The notes: generated by a model from the sequence alone, not told the origin. Shown: positions 1 through 8,350, numbered from the stretch's first letter. The stretch: DNA of 16,533 nt from JAVBLF01 sp031553675 (GCA_031553675.1 JAVBLF010000057.1:1-16533); one strand, 5' to 3'. Program-made: numbers and translations.

Positions 1-2956
1 AATCGCTGTAAGCGAGGTTGGTGGCGTTGGAGCGGTAGATGCGCTTGAGCATGTACTGGCCGCCGAATGCGCCGGAAGCGCCGTCCGCGAGCAGGATGCC
101 GTAGCCGTCATCCGCGCCGAAGTAGGTCTTTTCAGTCGCAACGCCGATCAGGGGCAGTTCGTCTTCGTACGTGCAGATCTCGTAGAACACGATGCCGTTA
201 CGATCTTCGAAGCCAGCGTTCAGCGGAGCAGCTTTTGCGGTGTCGTAGCGGTAGTAGAAGTCGTTGCCTTCAACACCCTTGTCTTTATAATAGGTGAAAT
301 CGGCAACAAGATTGACTCTCAGAGGCGTACTTGGATTAGCGTTACGCCCAATAGTCGCAGCACCTGCCGTCTGCAGCGAGTTGGCGTTGACAAGCGCACC
401 AAGATCGGTGATATTTTGCCAAGAATCAGTAGCCGGATTCCATCTGCAGAATCCACCAATAGTTACGACCGGTGTACCATTAACAACGTTGACTTGACGT
501 TCTCTAAAACCGAATACCCATGCATTATCTGTCGCGGCATCATACTGGACAATACTAGCATTGGTAGTGCCCGAGCCAACGGGATAGAACCTATCATATG
601 CTCTACGTGTTCCGGCACCAGCATTCGCAAGTTCAAAATCTGCCATGCCTGCGGCTGCAATACCAAACGAGCCGTTGACAGGGGTCGCCGGTCTGCCATT
701 GCTATAGTCGTAGAAGCGGATAGAGTTGAACGGCGTAATCAAGGCAGCTCCACCGCCGATGCTTGACCAGTCAAACATCAGGTCAACACGCGAATCGACG
801 ATCTGGTCATTATTTGTAATCAGACTGCGGATATTGGTATCGAAGTCGTTTACAGTAATTGGGAAACTAAAGCTGCTGCCAATGGCCGTGATTGCTTGCG
901 TTGCAGTATTCTCAGTAAATGCTGCATAGTAGAGCCTATTTGCACCGACAAAAGTGTTGGTAATCACGGTTGCCGTGGGCACCATCGGAACCAAGAAGCC
1001 GTCGGTAGCAGTAGGGGCAGGATTGCCCGTAATTACATTAATTGGGCGATCGAATCCGGCTGGAGGAGAGAGCGTAAGGGTTGAGCGGCCAAGTCCAGCA
1101 TTCGTCTCATTGATGTACGTCGAAGGTTCTTCGTAGTATACGAAATAACTGTTCGCAGTCGGATCCGCCGGATCCAGAGGGCGAATGGCTTGGATTCCGC
1201 GAGTCGCCAGTTCAGTCGTGTTTGGAACCAAACGAACCCTATACAATTGACGTCCCTGAGAGTCGAACCGACCAGTAAGCAATTCTGGTGTGAAATTGCC
1301 AAAGCGAGGATCTACGAATAGATTACCAGCAACACCCTCGATTTGATTGCGGATACCAGCAGTACCGCCAGCGGAACCGGGATTCTGGTACATGTATTCG
1401 CTGATTACTTCGCCATTGTTGCCAACCATACCGCCGCCGACATTGCCGTACATATTGTAATCCGGATTGCCGGTAGCCGTAGCAGCAGCAGGTACGATCT
1501 TGATGTTACTAGCATTGTAATGGGTGATCTGATCTGCATTAAGGATCAAATCAAAGCTCTCAACAACTGTCGCATCGCGAGTGACGTTGCCCATCGCAAA
1601 GTCTGCAGTGATATCAGCCGTTGATTCCGTGCCATCGCGGCCATCGGGATCACGCGAATCATAGCCCCACTGCACCGTGCCGCCGAAGAAGCCAGGAGCA
1701 TAGACATAGCCCTTGTCAAGGATGACGACGGACGTCAGCGGAACCTTGATCTTGGAGCCATTGCGGAGGTAATCATCATAGGTAGCGAAAGCATCGACCG
1801 AGCGGACGCCGCCAGCGACGTTGAGGAAGTCTTCCTTCATCTTGTCTTTCTGGTTGGTGGCGTTGTCGAAGAACTGCGGGTTGACGCGGCCCAGCGAGGA
1901 CGCGGCGTCGACCATGTCATTCGTGCCGGTGTTGCCGTTGTAGTTTTCGTATTCACCGTCGTAGAACAGCTCCGTCCAGTTCAGGACGCCGCTGGCCGGG
2001 ATCCAGTAACGGTAAATGGTGTAGGCGCCAGCAAGCTCAAGCTTCTTGACGTCAACCTTGACATAGTCGCGGTTTTCGACAGGAACGTACTGGGGCTTAG
2101 CCGCGAGGCCTTCCGTCCAGAAACGCTTGGATTTGAGGCCTTCGACCGTGTCCGCATACTCGCCGTAAGGGCCAGCATAGTAGAACGAATCGTAGTCTTC
2201 AAACTTTTCCGCGCCGGTGATGAGGAGTTTGGCATAGAAGGTGCCCTTCTGCGCGCCTTCGTTGTCCTTCGTCACGCCCGTGACAACCATCGTGTAGCCG
2301 ATGGCATCGGGAGCGGCGTAGCTGACTTCGAAGGTCTGGCCGCCGAGCGTCCAAGCCTTGTCCTTGTCCTTCAACTGAATCGCGGGGATCTCAATGATCT
2401 TGTCCTTGACGTTGAAGTTCGGGTCGAACGTAACGAGGTGATAGCCGCTGACGGAGGTGCCGCCCATGCCGTACATGGGAACGCCTTCGAAGGTCCACTT
2501 CACTTCGTTCGCGGCCTTGTCGTACTCGAGCATCGCGCCCGCGGGAGCAACGTAGCCAACCGTGGCAACGTCAACCGCCGTGTAGCCGCTCCAGATGTTC
2601 GCGAGGAGCGTCGGGCTCGTCAGCTTCGAGTAGCTCAGGTCAACCGACGGGCTGCCAAGGATAACCGAGATTTCCTTGTCGTCGATGGACTTGAGGGTGG
2701 GGTATTTTTCCCGGTTCTTGACTTCGACCGTAACTGCCAGGTAGATGACTTCATTCACCTGGAAGATGCGGGTCGTGTCGACCAGGTCCGCATACGAGCG
2801 GACGCCCTGCGTCGTGTCCTGAACGTTTACAACCTTCGCCGATACGAGCGAAAGCTGATAGTCGGACGATTTTTCGGGCGTTGCCACATAGGCAAAGCTC
2901 GCGATCATCGCGACGGTCAGGATGACTGCCAGGACCACGTTGAGAGTTTTCTTCAT
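1..2956 (-). CDS. Large secreted surface protein, paralogue of the 3385-6909 product (C-terminus off the window)
   Basis: Read on the minus strand from ATG at 2956, the frame stays open for 985 codons to the window edge, so the gene is partial rather than broken. The N-terminus (MKKTLNVVLAV...) is a signal peptide of about 25 residues. Residues 25-440 match the upstream neighbour closely, for example SLVSAKVVNVQDTTQGVRSY, VPMYGMGG and GYTMVVTGVTKDN. Residues about 445-885 (roughly 1620-300) are strongly diverged but still alignable at points: WNPATDSWQN here against WDPVLQKWQN in the neighbour. Residues from about 885 on match again (FYYRYDT, KRIYRSNATNLAYSD). About 140 further residues with the wall anchor are expected beyond position 1. 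A ribosome binding site AAAGGAG sits 10 nt before the ATG. The core uses AGA/AGG, ATT, ACT and GTA codons that are rare in the two ends. The role is inferred to be a major surface or S-layer-like protein. I recognise no enzymatic domain. Confidence 0.85.
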   Translation of the reverse strand, partial: MKKTLNVVLAVILTVAMIASFAYVATPEKSSDYQLSLVSAKVVNVQDTTQGVRSYADLVDTTRIFQVNEVIYLAVTVEVKNREKYPTLKSIDDKEISVILGSPSVDLSYSKLTSPTLLANIWSGYTAVDVATVGYVAPAGAMLEYDKAANEVKWTFEGVPMYGMGGTSVSGYHLVTFDPNFNVKDKIIEIPAIQLKDKDKAWTLGGQTFEVSYAAPDAIGYTMVVTGVTKDNEGAQKGTFYAKLLITGAEKFEDYDSFYYAGPYGEYADTVEGLKSKRFWTEGLAAKPQYVPVENRDYVKVDVKKLELAGAYTIYRYWIPASGVLNWTELFYDGEYENYNGNTGTNDMVDAASSLGRVNPQFFDNATNQKDKMKEDFLNVAGGVRSVDAFATYDDYLRNGSKIKVPLTSVVILDKGYVYAPGFFGGTVQWGYDSRDPDGRDGTESTADITADFAMGNVTRDATVVESFDLILNADQITHYNASNIKIVPAAATATGNPDYNMYGNVGGGMVGNNGEVISEYMYQNPGSAGGTAGIRNQIEGVAGNLFVDPRFGNFTPELLTGRFDSQGRQLYRVRLVPNTTELATRGIQAIRPLDPADPTANSYFVYYEEPSTYINETNAGLGRSTLTLSPPAGFDRPINVITGNPAPTATDGFLVPMVPTATVITNTFVGANRLYYAAFTENTATQAITAIGSSFSFPITVNDFDTNIRSLITNNDQIVDSRVDLMFDWSSIGGGAALITPFNSIRFYDYSNGRPATPVNGSFGIAAAGMADFELANAGAGTRRAYDRFYPVGSGTTNASIVQYDAATDNAWVFGFRERQVNVVNGTPVVTIGGFCRWNPATDSWQNITDLGALVNANSLQTAGAATIGRNANPSTPLRVNLVADFTYYKDKGVEGNDFYYRYDTAKAAPLNAGFEDRNGIVFYEICTYEDELPLIGVATEKTYFGADDGYGILLADGASGAFGGQYMLKRIYRSNATNLAYSD

Positions 2957-3050
2957 GGTGACAGGTCTCCTTTCAAGAGATGTGAGAGAGTTTGCAAGTG
3001 GTTAGCAGTTCGTTCGTAAACGCTAAACCGCTGGGACTTCGTCCCTAGCA
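2957..3050 (-). promoter_or_regulatory. Structured 5' leader of the 1-2956 gene
   Basis: The expected transcript begins near 3050. It opens with a hairpin GGGAC-GAA-GTCCC (3033-3045), followed by a second imperfect stem (GGTTTAGC pairing with GCTAACC) that encloses CGTT-TACG-AACG. It ends with the ribosome binding site GAAAGGAGA. The leader of the upstream paralogue has the same length and shares TGCTAGGG, CCCA, CGGT, TACGAA, ACTTGCAA and the Shine-Dalgarno block, so it was duplicated with the gene. A role in mRNA stability or translation is inferred from position and conservation. Confidence 0.55.
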
Positions 3051-3056
3051 TGCTCA

Positions 3057-3085
3057 ATTATAACAAGGATTCTCGGAGCCGTCAA
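3057..3085 (-). promoter_or_regulatory. Sigma-A-type promoter of the 1-2956 surface gene
   Basis: On the minus strand, TTGACG (3080-3085), a 17-nt spacer and TATAAT (3057-3062) form a near-consensus promoter. It fires about 95 nt before the start codon and downstream of the terminator of the preceding gene, so the two paralogues can be transcribed independently. Confidence 0.85.
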
Positions 3086-3092
3086 TTATCGA

Positions 3093-3122
3093 ATTAATGA
3101 AAAAATAAACTTTTTTATTAAT
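3093..3122. repeat. AT-rich inverted repeat just upstream of the promoter
   Basis: ATTAATGAAAAAA, a 5-nt centre and TTTTTTATTAAT form an almost perfect inverted repeat. It starts 8 bp upstream of the -35 element, the position of an UP element or an operator. The rest of 3123-3314 is non-coding and shows nothing else I can name. Confidence 0.5.
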
Positions 3123-3314
3123 TTTGCAACATTTCGAAATCTTTCGCACGCAGAACGGCAATCTGCCCGCAAGAAAACCGTTTCCTTCTGTGGGTTTTTG
3201 GCCCGATCTTCGCCATTTTCCAACAATTTACTGCTCTGATTCGTCATCGAAAACACGCGCATCCTGTCAGGCGCGCAAAACTTGCTCGACCGGCCGCTTT
3301 TTTTTGCGCGCCAC

Positions 3315-3345
3315 AAAAAGGACGCCCCGCAATTGCGGAGCGCCC
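3315..3345 (-). terminator. Intrinsic terminator of the 3385-6909 gene
   Basis: On the minus strand an 11-bp stem with two G-T wobbles (GGGCGCTCCGC / GCGGGGCGTCC) and an AATT loop is followed by TTTTT. It starts 39 nt after the stop codon. Confidence 0.85.
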
Positions 3346-3384
3346 TCGTGTTGAACCAGTCGTTTGCTGGATCGGGGGTCGGGT

Positions 3385-6300
3385 TTAGCGAACCTTCTTC
3401 ATCACGAACGCGAGGCCGGCAGCCGCGATGATCGCAGCCATGGTCATCGCAACCGCGACATTCGACGAAACGTCACCGGTCGGGGGGACGGGGCGGTCGG
3501 GTTCGACAGGAGCGGGGGTTTCTTCGGGCTGTTCGGGTTCGACAATGCCGTCGCCGTTGTCATCGCCGGGGTCTTCTTCGCCGTCGTCAGACGGTTCGGG
3601 CTCGTCGATAACGTCGTCGGTGTCTTCGCCGTCGAGGTCGAGTTCGGTGTCTTCGGTGCCTTCTTCGACCTGCTCAGCCACGATGCTGATCGTGCCGTAG
3701 CTGAAATCGCCTTCGATGGCTTCGCTGAAGACCGCCGCAGCGCCCTTGCTCTCGAAGACTTCCTTCTGGACGCGGAAAGTCGTGTCGAAGCTGGTGTCGA
3801 GGCCGAAGTAGCTCAGCGCCGAGATGATCTTCGCGCTATCCGGAACGTGCGTCGCGCCATCGCTGTAAGCGAGGTTGCTGGCGTTCGTGCGATAGATGCG
3901 CTTGGCCATCGTGTTGACGCCGTTCTTCAGGTTGTAGCCGTCGTACAGCGCGATGCCGTAGCCGTCATCCGAATCGTAGTAGGCGGTTTCGGTCGCCATT
4001 GCCACGTAGGGACGCTCGTCGTCGTAGCTGACGACGCTGTAAACCGTGATGCCGTTGTGACCTTCGACGATGCTGGCAGCGCCGTCATCCCACATGCTGT
4101 ACTTCGCAGCGGTGGTGCTGTCGTAGCTGTAGTAGAAGTCGTCGGCTTCCTGGCCGGGATCCTTGTAGAATGTGAAGTCAGCCTTCGCACTCATGTAAGC
4201 GTTGAAGCTATTAGGATTGGGCTTGTCGGCGGCAAGAGCCACACCGAGCGTACCGCCACTGAGATTCTGCAGCGGGAATGCGCCAGCAACGCTTCCGACA
4301 TCCATACGCATTGGGTCAATGCGATAGGTACCAACAGCAGTAGCCGGATAGGTAACATTACCAGCGCTCGTCAGTGCCTGCTCCATTGCCTGCTTGGTCG
4401 GCAAGGTCATGAATTCGTCGTAGGTGCAGTTCTGCCATTTCTGGAGAACCGGATCCCAACGAACGAGGTCAGAGAGCGTTACATGCGAGGAACCGTTGAT
4501 CTGCACGACCTTCATCGACTTGTAACCGTAGACGAACATGTTGGAGTTCGCGGCCGTGGCTTGATCGATGACTGATCCGTTAACCAAGCCGCCCAACTCT
4601 CTGCCATACCAGGAGTTGTTAATGGCGTTCGTATAGGCAGGCTGTGCAACCGCATTGTTGCTGACGCCAAGGCCGCCATCATTGATGTTAAGCGCTTCGT
4701 TGCCGTTCAGCAGGCCGGTTTTTCCGATGATGTTCGAGGGCAGGCCCTTTGTGAAATCGTAGATCGGGATCTTCAGCTCAACGGCGTTCTTGTCGCGAGC
4801 GGTGAAGGTCAGGCCGCCCAGGCTCGGGCTGAGGATGGTTTCGCTCGTGCGCCAGGTGTAGCTGAGCGAAGCGCGGACGTCGGTGACCTGTTCGGTCTGC
4901 TTGATGTAGATGGGCTTGAGCCAGTTCTGTTCGAGGGCTTCAAAGCTCAGGCCACTCGTGGCGACCGACAGGGTGACTTCCTTGGTCTTTTCTTTGAAGA
5001 CCGGGCAGTAGTAGGGCGCGCTGGTCGTCGAGCCGTAGATCGACATCGGAGCGATAAAGGTTTCGGTGCTCGGCTGCGAACGATTCGGGCCGGTGAAACC
5101 GGTGGCCGGCGCGCTCAGCGTGTAGTTCGGGTTGCGGTAGTAGAGGATCATGGACTGGGTGTAGATGCCCCTGTCCGTGACGCCCGTCTTCTTGCTGGAC
5201 TTGTTCAGCGGAACGAGGTTCAGCGAGCTGTTGGACGAAGGGTAGAGGCGCACAATGTAGGTGCCGTCACCATTGTCGACCGGCTCATACTTGACGTTGC
5301 CGTTCGGGTCCTGCATGATCTGCGTGACGTCGAGGAGTTTCTGCGCCGGGAAGGTCAGGATGGAGCCGAAACCGCCAGCAACAGCCTGATCCCACATGTT
5401 CGCAACGCGAGCCGCCGTCCAGTCGCTGGCCAGGCCAGGGTTGGTAGCATCCGCGTAGAAGCTCGAGAAGCCGTTGCCCGGGGTCGTATCCGACCAGAAG
5501 CACATGATGTCTTTGGCGTTGAAGGTCAGCTGCGCGTTGCTGCCCTTGATGAAGGACAGGTCGTAGTATTCAACGACTTTGACGGTTTCCGTCGCGCTGC
5601 CGGTGGTGAGATTGCCTTCGACGCGTTCGGTGCTCTGTGTGCCGCCGTTCGGAAGCGTGGCATCTTTGCCCCACTTGAGCGTGCCGCCGTAGAAGCCAGG
5701 CGCGTAGTAAGCTTTGTTGTTCGAGTAGACGATCGAGGTCAGCGGGAATTCCTTCATGGCGGCGCCGTTTTCGCCGTCGAGCCAGGTGGCGTATGCCTTG
5801 GTGGTCTTGACGCCGCCGGCGGTCAGGGTGTTGCCGATCTTGTCCGTCTTGTTGGTGGCGTTGTCAAAGAGTTCGGGGTTGACGTGCGCGACGACAGCCG
5901 CGTTATCGACCCACTTGTCTTCGCCATTCGCGCCGTTGAGGGTGGATTCATTGCCGTTGTAGAAGAAAGCCGTGTCGTACATCATCGCGCTGGAGGGCAG
6001 GAAATACTTGTACACGGTGTAGCCGCCCGAGATCTCGAGCTTGTCCACATCGACTTTGACCCAGTCGAGCCATTCGCGACCTTCGGGCTTCGTGTCCGTA
6101 TAGTTCGCGAGACCCTTGCTGGTCTGGTAGTAGCTGCCGCAGTCTTCGAACTTTTCAGCAGCCGAAATCTGGATCTTGGCGTAGAAGGTGCCCTTCTGCG
6201 CGCCGGCGTTGTCTTTCGTGACGCCGGTCAGAACCATGGTGTAACCGATGGCGCTGGGAGCTTCGAACTTCGTGTCGAACTTCGTGCCGCCGAGCGTCCA

Positions 6301-6909
6301 GGTGGTGTCTTTGTCTTTGAGTTTGATGGCCGGAACTTCGATCTTCTTCTTCGCCGTGTCAAACGTCGGGTCGAAGGTGACCAGGTTCAGGTTCACGCTC
6401 TGGTGGCTGCTGCCGCCCATGCCGTACATCGGCACGCCGCGGAAGGTCCAGCTCACTTCGTTCGTGTCTTTGTCATAGCTGAGCATCGAACCGGCGGGGG
6501 CCAGATAGCCAACCGTCGCGACGTCGGTCGCCGTGTAGCCGCTCCAGACATTGGCGAGCAGCGTGGGGGTCGTCAGCTTGGAGTAGCTCAGGTCGATCGA
6601 GGGGGAACCGACATAGACTTTGATGTCTTTGTCTTCGATGCTCTTGAGCTTGGGGTACTTTTCGAGGTTTTTGACCTCGGAGGTGATGGCCAAGTAAATG
6701 ACTTCATTCACTTGGTAGATTCTGGAGGCATCAACCAGGTCCGCGTAGGAGCGGACGCCTTGGGTCGTGTCTTGCACGTTGACCGCTTTCGCCGATACGA
6801 GCGAGAGCTGGTACTCGTTAGACCGTTCGGGCGTCGCCACGTAGGCGAAGCTCGCGATCATCGCGACGGCAAGGACGACTGCCAGAACCACGTTCAGGGT
6901 CTTCTTCAT
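3385..6909 (-). CDS. Large secreted, sortase-type wall-anchored surface protein (1174 aa)
   Basis: The start is ATG at 6909, because AAAGGAG lies 9 nt upstream and the promoter is at 7009-7037. A longer in-frame start at 7002 would place the initiation codon at the transcription start. The product has a signal peptide (MKKTLNVVLAVVLAVAM...), a long extracellular part with no catalytic motif I recognise, and an acidic/proline-rich spacer (residues about 1080-1140, many D, E and P). It ends with VPPTG (1141-1145), a hydrophobic segment and the basic tail MKKVR. This arrangement is that of an LPXTG-like cell-wall sorting signal. Residues 1-420 and 910-1100 are shared with the paralogue at 1-2956, while the core between them has diverged. 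Strong promoter, leader and C-ending codon choice in the conserved parts suggest high expression. Adhesin or S-layer-like function is inference. No sortase gene is in the window. Confidence 0.88.
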   Translation of the reverse strand: MKKTLNVVLAVVLAVAMIASFAYVATPERSNEYQLSLVSAKAVNVQDTTQGVRSYADLVDASRIYQVNEVIYLAITSEVKNLEKYPKLKSIEDKDIKVYVGSPSIDLSYSKLTTPTLLANVWSGYTATDVATVGYLAPAGSMLSYDKDTNEVSWTFRGVPMYGMGGSSHQSVNLNLVTFDPTFDTAKKKIEVPAIKLKDKDTTWTLGGTKFDTKFEAPSAIGYTMVLTGVTKDNAGAQKGTFYAKIQISAAEKFEDCGSYYQTSKGLANYTDTKPEGREWLDWVKVDVDKLEISGGYTVYKYFLPSSAMMYDTAFFYNGNESTLNGANGEDKWVDNAAVVAHVNPELFDNATNKTDKIGNTLTAGGVKTTKAYATWLDGENGAAMKEFPLTSIVYSNNKAYYAPGFYGGTLKWGKDATLPNGGTQSTERVEGNLTTGSATETVKVVEYYDLSFIKGSNAQLTFNAKDIMCFWSDTTPGNGFSSFYADATNPGLASDWTAARVANMWDQAVAGGFGSILTFPAQKLLDVTQIMQDPNGNVKYEPVDNGDGTYIVRLYPSSNSSLNLVPLNKSSKKTGVTDRGIYTQSMILYYRNPNYTLSAPATGFTGPNRSQPSTETFIAPMSIYGSTTSAPYYCPVFKEKTKEVTLSVATSGLSFEALEQNWLKPIYIKQTEQVTDVRASLSYTWRTSETILSPSLGGLTFTARDKNAVELKIPIYDFTKGLPSNIIGKTGLLNGNEALNINDGGLGVSNNAVAQPAYTNAINNSWYGRELGGLVNGSVIDQATAANSNMFVYGYKSMKVVQINGSSHVTLSDLVRWDPVLQKWQNCTYDEFMTLPTKQAMEQALTSAGNVTYPATAVGTYRIDPMRMDVGSVAGAFPLQNLSGGTLGVALAADKPNPNSFNAYMSAKADFTFYKDPGQEADDFYYSYDSTTAAKYSMWDDGAASIVEGHNGITVYSVVSYDDERPYVAMATETAYYDSDDGYGIALYDGYNLKNGVNTMAKRIYRTNASNLAYSDGATHVPDSAKIISALSYFGLDTSFDTTFRVQKEVFESKGAAAVFSEAIEGDFSYGTISIVAEQVEEGTEDTELDLDGEDTDDVIDEPEPSDDGEEDPGDDNGDGIVEPEQPEETPAPVEPDRPVPPTGDVSSNVAVAMTMAAIIAAAGLAFVMKKVR

Positions 6910-7002
6910 GTGACAGTTCTCCTTTCGAGAAAGAAATGTGTTGTTGCAAGTATTCGGCAATTCTTCGTATTGAGAAATACCGTGGGCTTGCTCCCCTAGC
7001 AC
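6910..7002 (-). promoter_or_regulatory. Structured 5' leader of the 3385-6909 gene
   Basis: The ~93-nt leader begins with GGG/CCC pairing (CTAGGGGAGCAAGCCCA), then a GTATT-TCTC-AATAC hairpin, then ACTTGCAA, and ends in the ribosome binding site CGAAAGGAGAACTGTCAC. It is related in length, order and sequence blocks to the leader at 2957-3050, although the stems themselves differ in sequence. Confidence 0.5.
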
Positions 7003-7008
7003 AGCTAT

Positions 7009-7037
7009 ATAATACCAAGTATTCGTAACAGTGTCAA
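7009..7037 (-). promoter_or_regulatory. Sigma-A-type promoter of the 3385-6909 surface gene
   Basis: A perfect TTGACA (7032-7037), a 17-nt spacer and TATTAT (7009-7014) on the minus strand, with an AT-rich stretch just upstream. It is one of the two strongest promoter matches in the window. Confidence 0.88.
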
Positions 7038-7398
7038 CATGTTTATTACGATTTTATTGCATCACGACCGATTATTTTCCAAATCGATCTGTAATTATCC
7101 AACGTCGCCTTTCCCGCCCAGGCGCACATCACTGTATATTAGCCGTTATGTCCTCATTGATACAAATCTGCCGGCATGCATATGCGCATATTATCGTGTT
7201 AGTTAAATACATAAATTCGTAATAAATGACTCTTCGTCTCCGTGTTCAACTAGCCATTTCGTTAATTTCTTGCGCTAATTTTCGCACTTTTTCGCTTATT
7301 GCCGCCTTTCGTTCGCTGAATCCAGCGTCTATCTCTCTCGTTTTCAATTTCCGTATATTGCAAATTTTTCGTTTCGCGAATATTCCGCCTGCTGCAAC
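7038..7398. other. AT-rich intergenic stretch without a recognisable gene
   Basis: About 360 bp between the surface-gene promoter and the terminator of the kinase gene. It is clearly poorer in GC than the flanking genes. The short open frames in it have no ribosome binding site and low-complexity products. The only pattern I noted is a 12-bp perfect palindrome ATATGCGCATAT at 7180-7191, of unknown meaning. Confidence 0.5.
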
Positions 7399-7422
7399 AA
7401 AAAAAGACGGCTGACAGCCGCC
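7399..7422 (-). terminator. Intrinsic terminator of the amino acid kinase gene
   Basis: On the minus strand GGCGGCT-GTC-AGCCGTC is followed by seven T. It starts 19 nt after the stop codon. Confidence 0.8.
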
Positions 7423-7440
7423 TTTTGGGGATTCGTGTTT

Positions 7441-8277
7441 TTATCGGATGCCGATGCGCGTACACCGGCAGTTTCCGGCGATGATCTGGCTGATCGGGTA
7501 TTTCGGGGAGGCGATCAGTACCGTCGTTCCCTGCTTCACCGGGCCGATGCAGAACTCCAACTTGGCCTTGGCGCCACCGGCACCGGCGCGGCTTGCGCCA
7601 TTGCAGCTCTTCTGGTAGTGGCGGATCCCCTCGATCACTTCGTCAGCGTCCTTGCCGCCGATCTCCGGCACTAGGCTTTGGGGATCGTCGGGCGTTTCGT
7701 AGATGCCGTCGGCCGAGGTCAGCAGGATGAGGTAGCGCGAACGCACCAGCATGGACAGCACGGCTGCCGTTTCGTCGTTGTCGATGCACTCGACGATCGC
7801 ATCTTCGCCGTGTTTGGCCTGAAGGTCGCGCATCTCCCACCGGCGGTTCTCCTCGATCGAGACGGGGTCGTTGTAGTTGACGATCGGTATCGCACCCTGA
7901 GCCGCGCATCGCACCAGAAAACGCCGGATGTGTTCGCGCTTTTCCTCGTCGTTGAAGTGGGTGTGTTCGACGAGAAGTTGCCGAACGCTATAGGCTTCTG
8001 AGATGTAGCGGCGGTAGTTCAACATGAGGATGCTCTGCCCCTGCGCCGAGTAGTCGGACTTGATGTCTTCCTTGTCGCCGAGCAGCTCCCGTCCGCTGTT
8101 CCTCCGCATGTGGTCGAGGCGCCCGATTTCGACGGCACCCGAGCTGACCCAAATCATACCGGGACGCAACTCCTTGCCGATTCGCGCGAACACGTTGTAA
8201 TCGATCTCATTTTCGTCCTTTTGAATCAGCGCCATGGAGCCGATTTTTCCGACGATTTCGTAATCAAAGCGAGCCAT
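7441..8277 (-). CDS. Glutamate-5-kinase-like amino acid kinase
   Basis: The 278-aa cytosolic protein shows the amino acid kinase fold in the order typical of glutamate 5-kinase (ProB): VGKIGS near the start with Lys11, VSSGAVEIGR (44-53), PIVNYNDPVSIEE (131-143), the DNDET segment (166-170), LLTSADGIYE (185-194) and a glycine-rich AGAGGAKAK (231-239) that corresponds to the GTGGM.TK motif. ProB phosphorylates glutamate in the first step of proline synthesis. The protein lacks the C-terminal PUA domain found in many ProB proteins, and no proA lies next to it. Several motif positions are not canonical, so the substrate could be another acid or a nucleotide. GGGAG sits 6 nt before the ATG. The gene follows the MATE gene by 73 nt. 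Confidence 0.68.
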   Translation of the reverse strand: MARFDYEIVGKIGSMALIQKDENEIDYNVFARIGKELRPGMIWVSSGAVEIGRLDHMRRNSGRELLGDKEDIKSDYSAQGQSILMLNYRRYISEAYSVRQLLVEHTHFNDEEKREHIRRFLVRCAAQGAIPIVNYNDPVSIEENRRWEMRDLQAKHGEDAIVECIDNDETAAVLSMLVRSRYLILLTSADGIYETPDDPQSLVPEIGGKDADEVIEGIRHYQKSCNGASRAGAGGAKAKLEFCIGPVKQGTTVLIASPKYPISQIIAGNCRCTRIGIR

Positions 8278-8317
8278 GTCTTTCTCCCACCGCTGCGATC
8301 GAGCGGCTTTCTTCTAT

Positions 8318-8347
8318 AATATATTGGTCGAATCTCGGCATCGTCAG
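8318..8347 (-). promoter_or_regulatory. Possible promoter of the amino acid kinase gene
   Basis: CTGACG (8342-8347), 18 nt and TATATT (8318-8323) lie in the short gap after the MATE stop codon. The -35 match is fair and the -10 region is AT-rich with an overlapping alternative (TATTAT at 8316-8321). Read-through from the MATE gene is the other option. Confidence 0.35.
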
Positions 8348-8350
8348 AGC

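Noticed and set aside
1..2956. The partial surface gene as a frameshifted pseudogene
   Set aside because: I read it codon by codon from 2956 to the window edge and found one continuous frame without stops, including the compositionally different core.
3086..3316. A 76-codon minus-strand frame between the two surface genes
   Set aside because: It begins within the terminator of the upstream gene, has no ribosome binding site and runs into the promoter of the downstream gene.
3364..4575. A 403-codon open frame on the plus strand, and a similar one at 5884-6999
   Set aside because: Both are antisense to the surface-protein gene, whose GC-rich third positions keep the complementary frame open. 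No ribosome binding site, and composition is Val/Arg/His-biased as expected of a shadow frame.
6910..7002. A 31-residue N-terminal extension of the complete surface protein
   Set aside because: Its ATG falls at the expected transcription start of a perfect promoter, it would hide the signal peptide, and the strong ribosome binding site serves the ATG at 6909.
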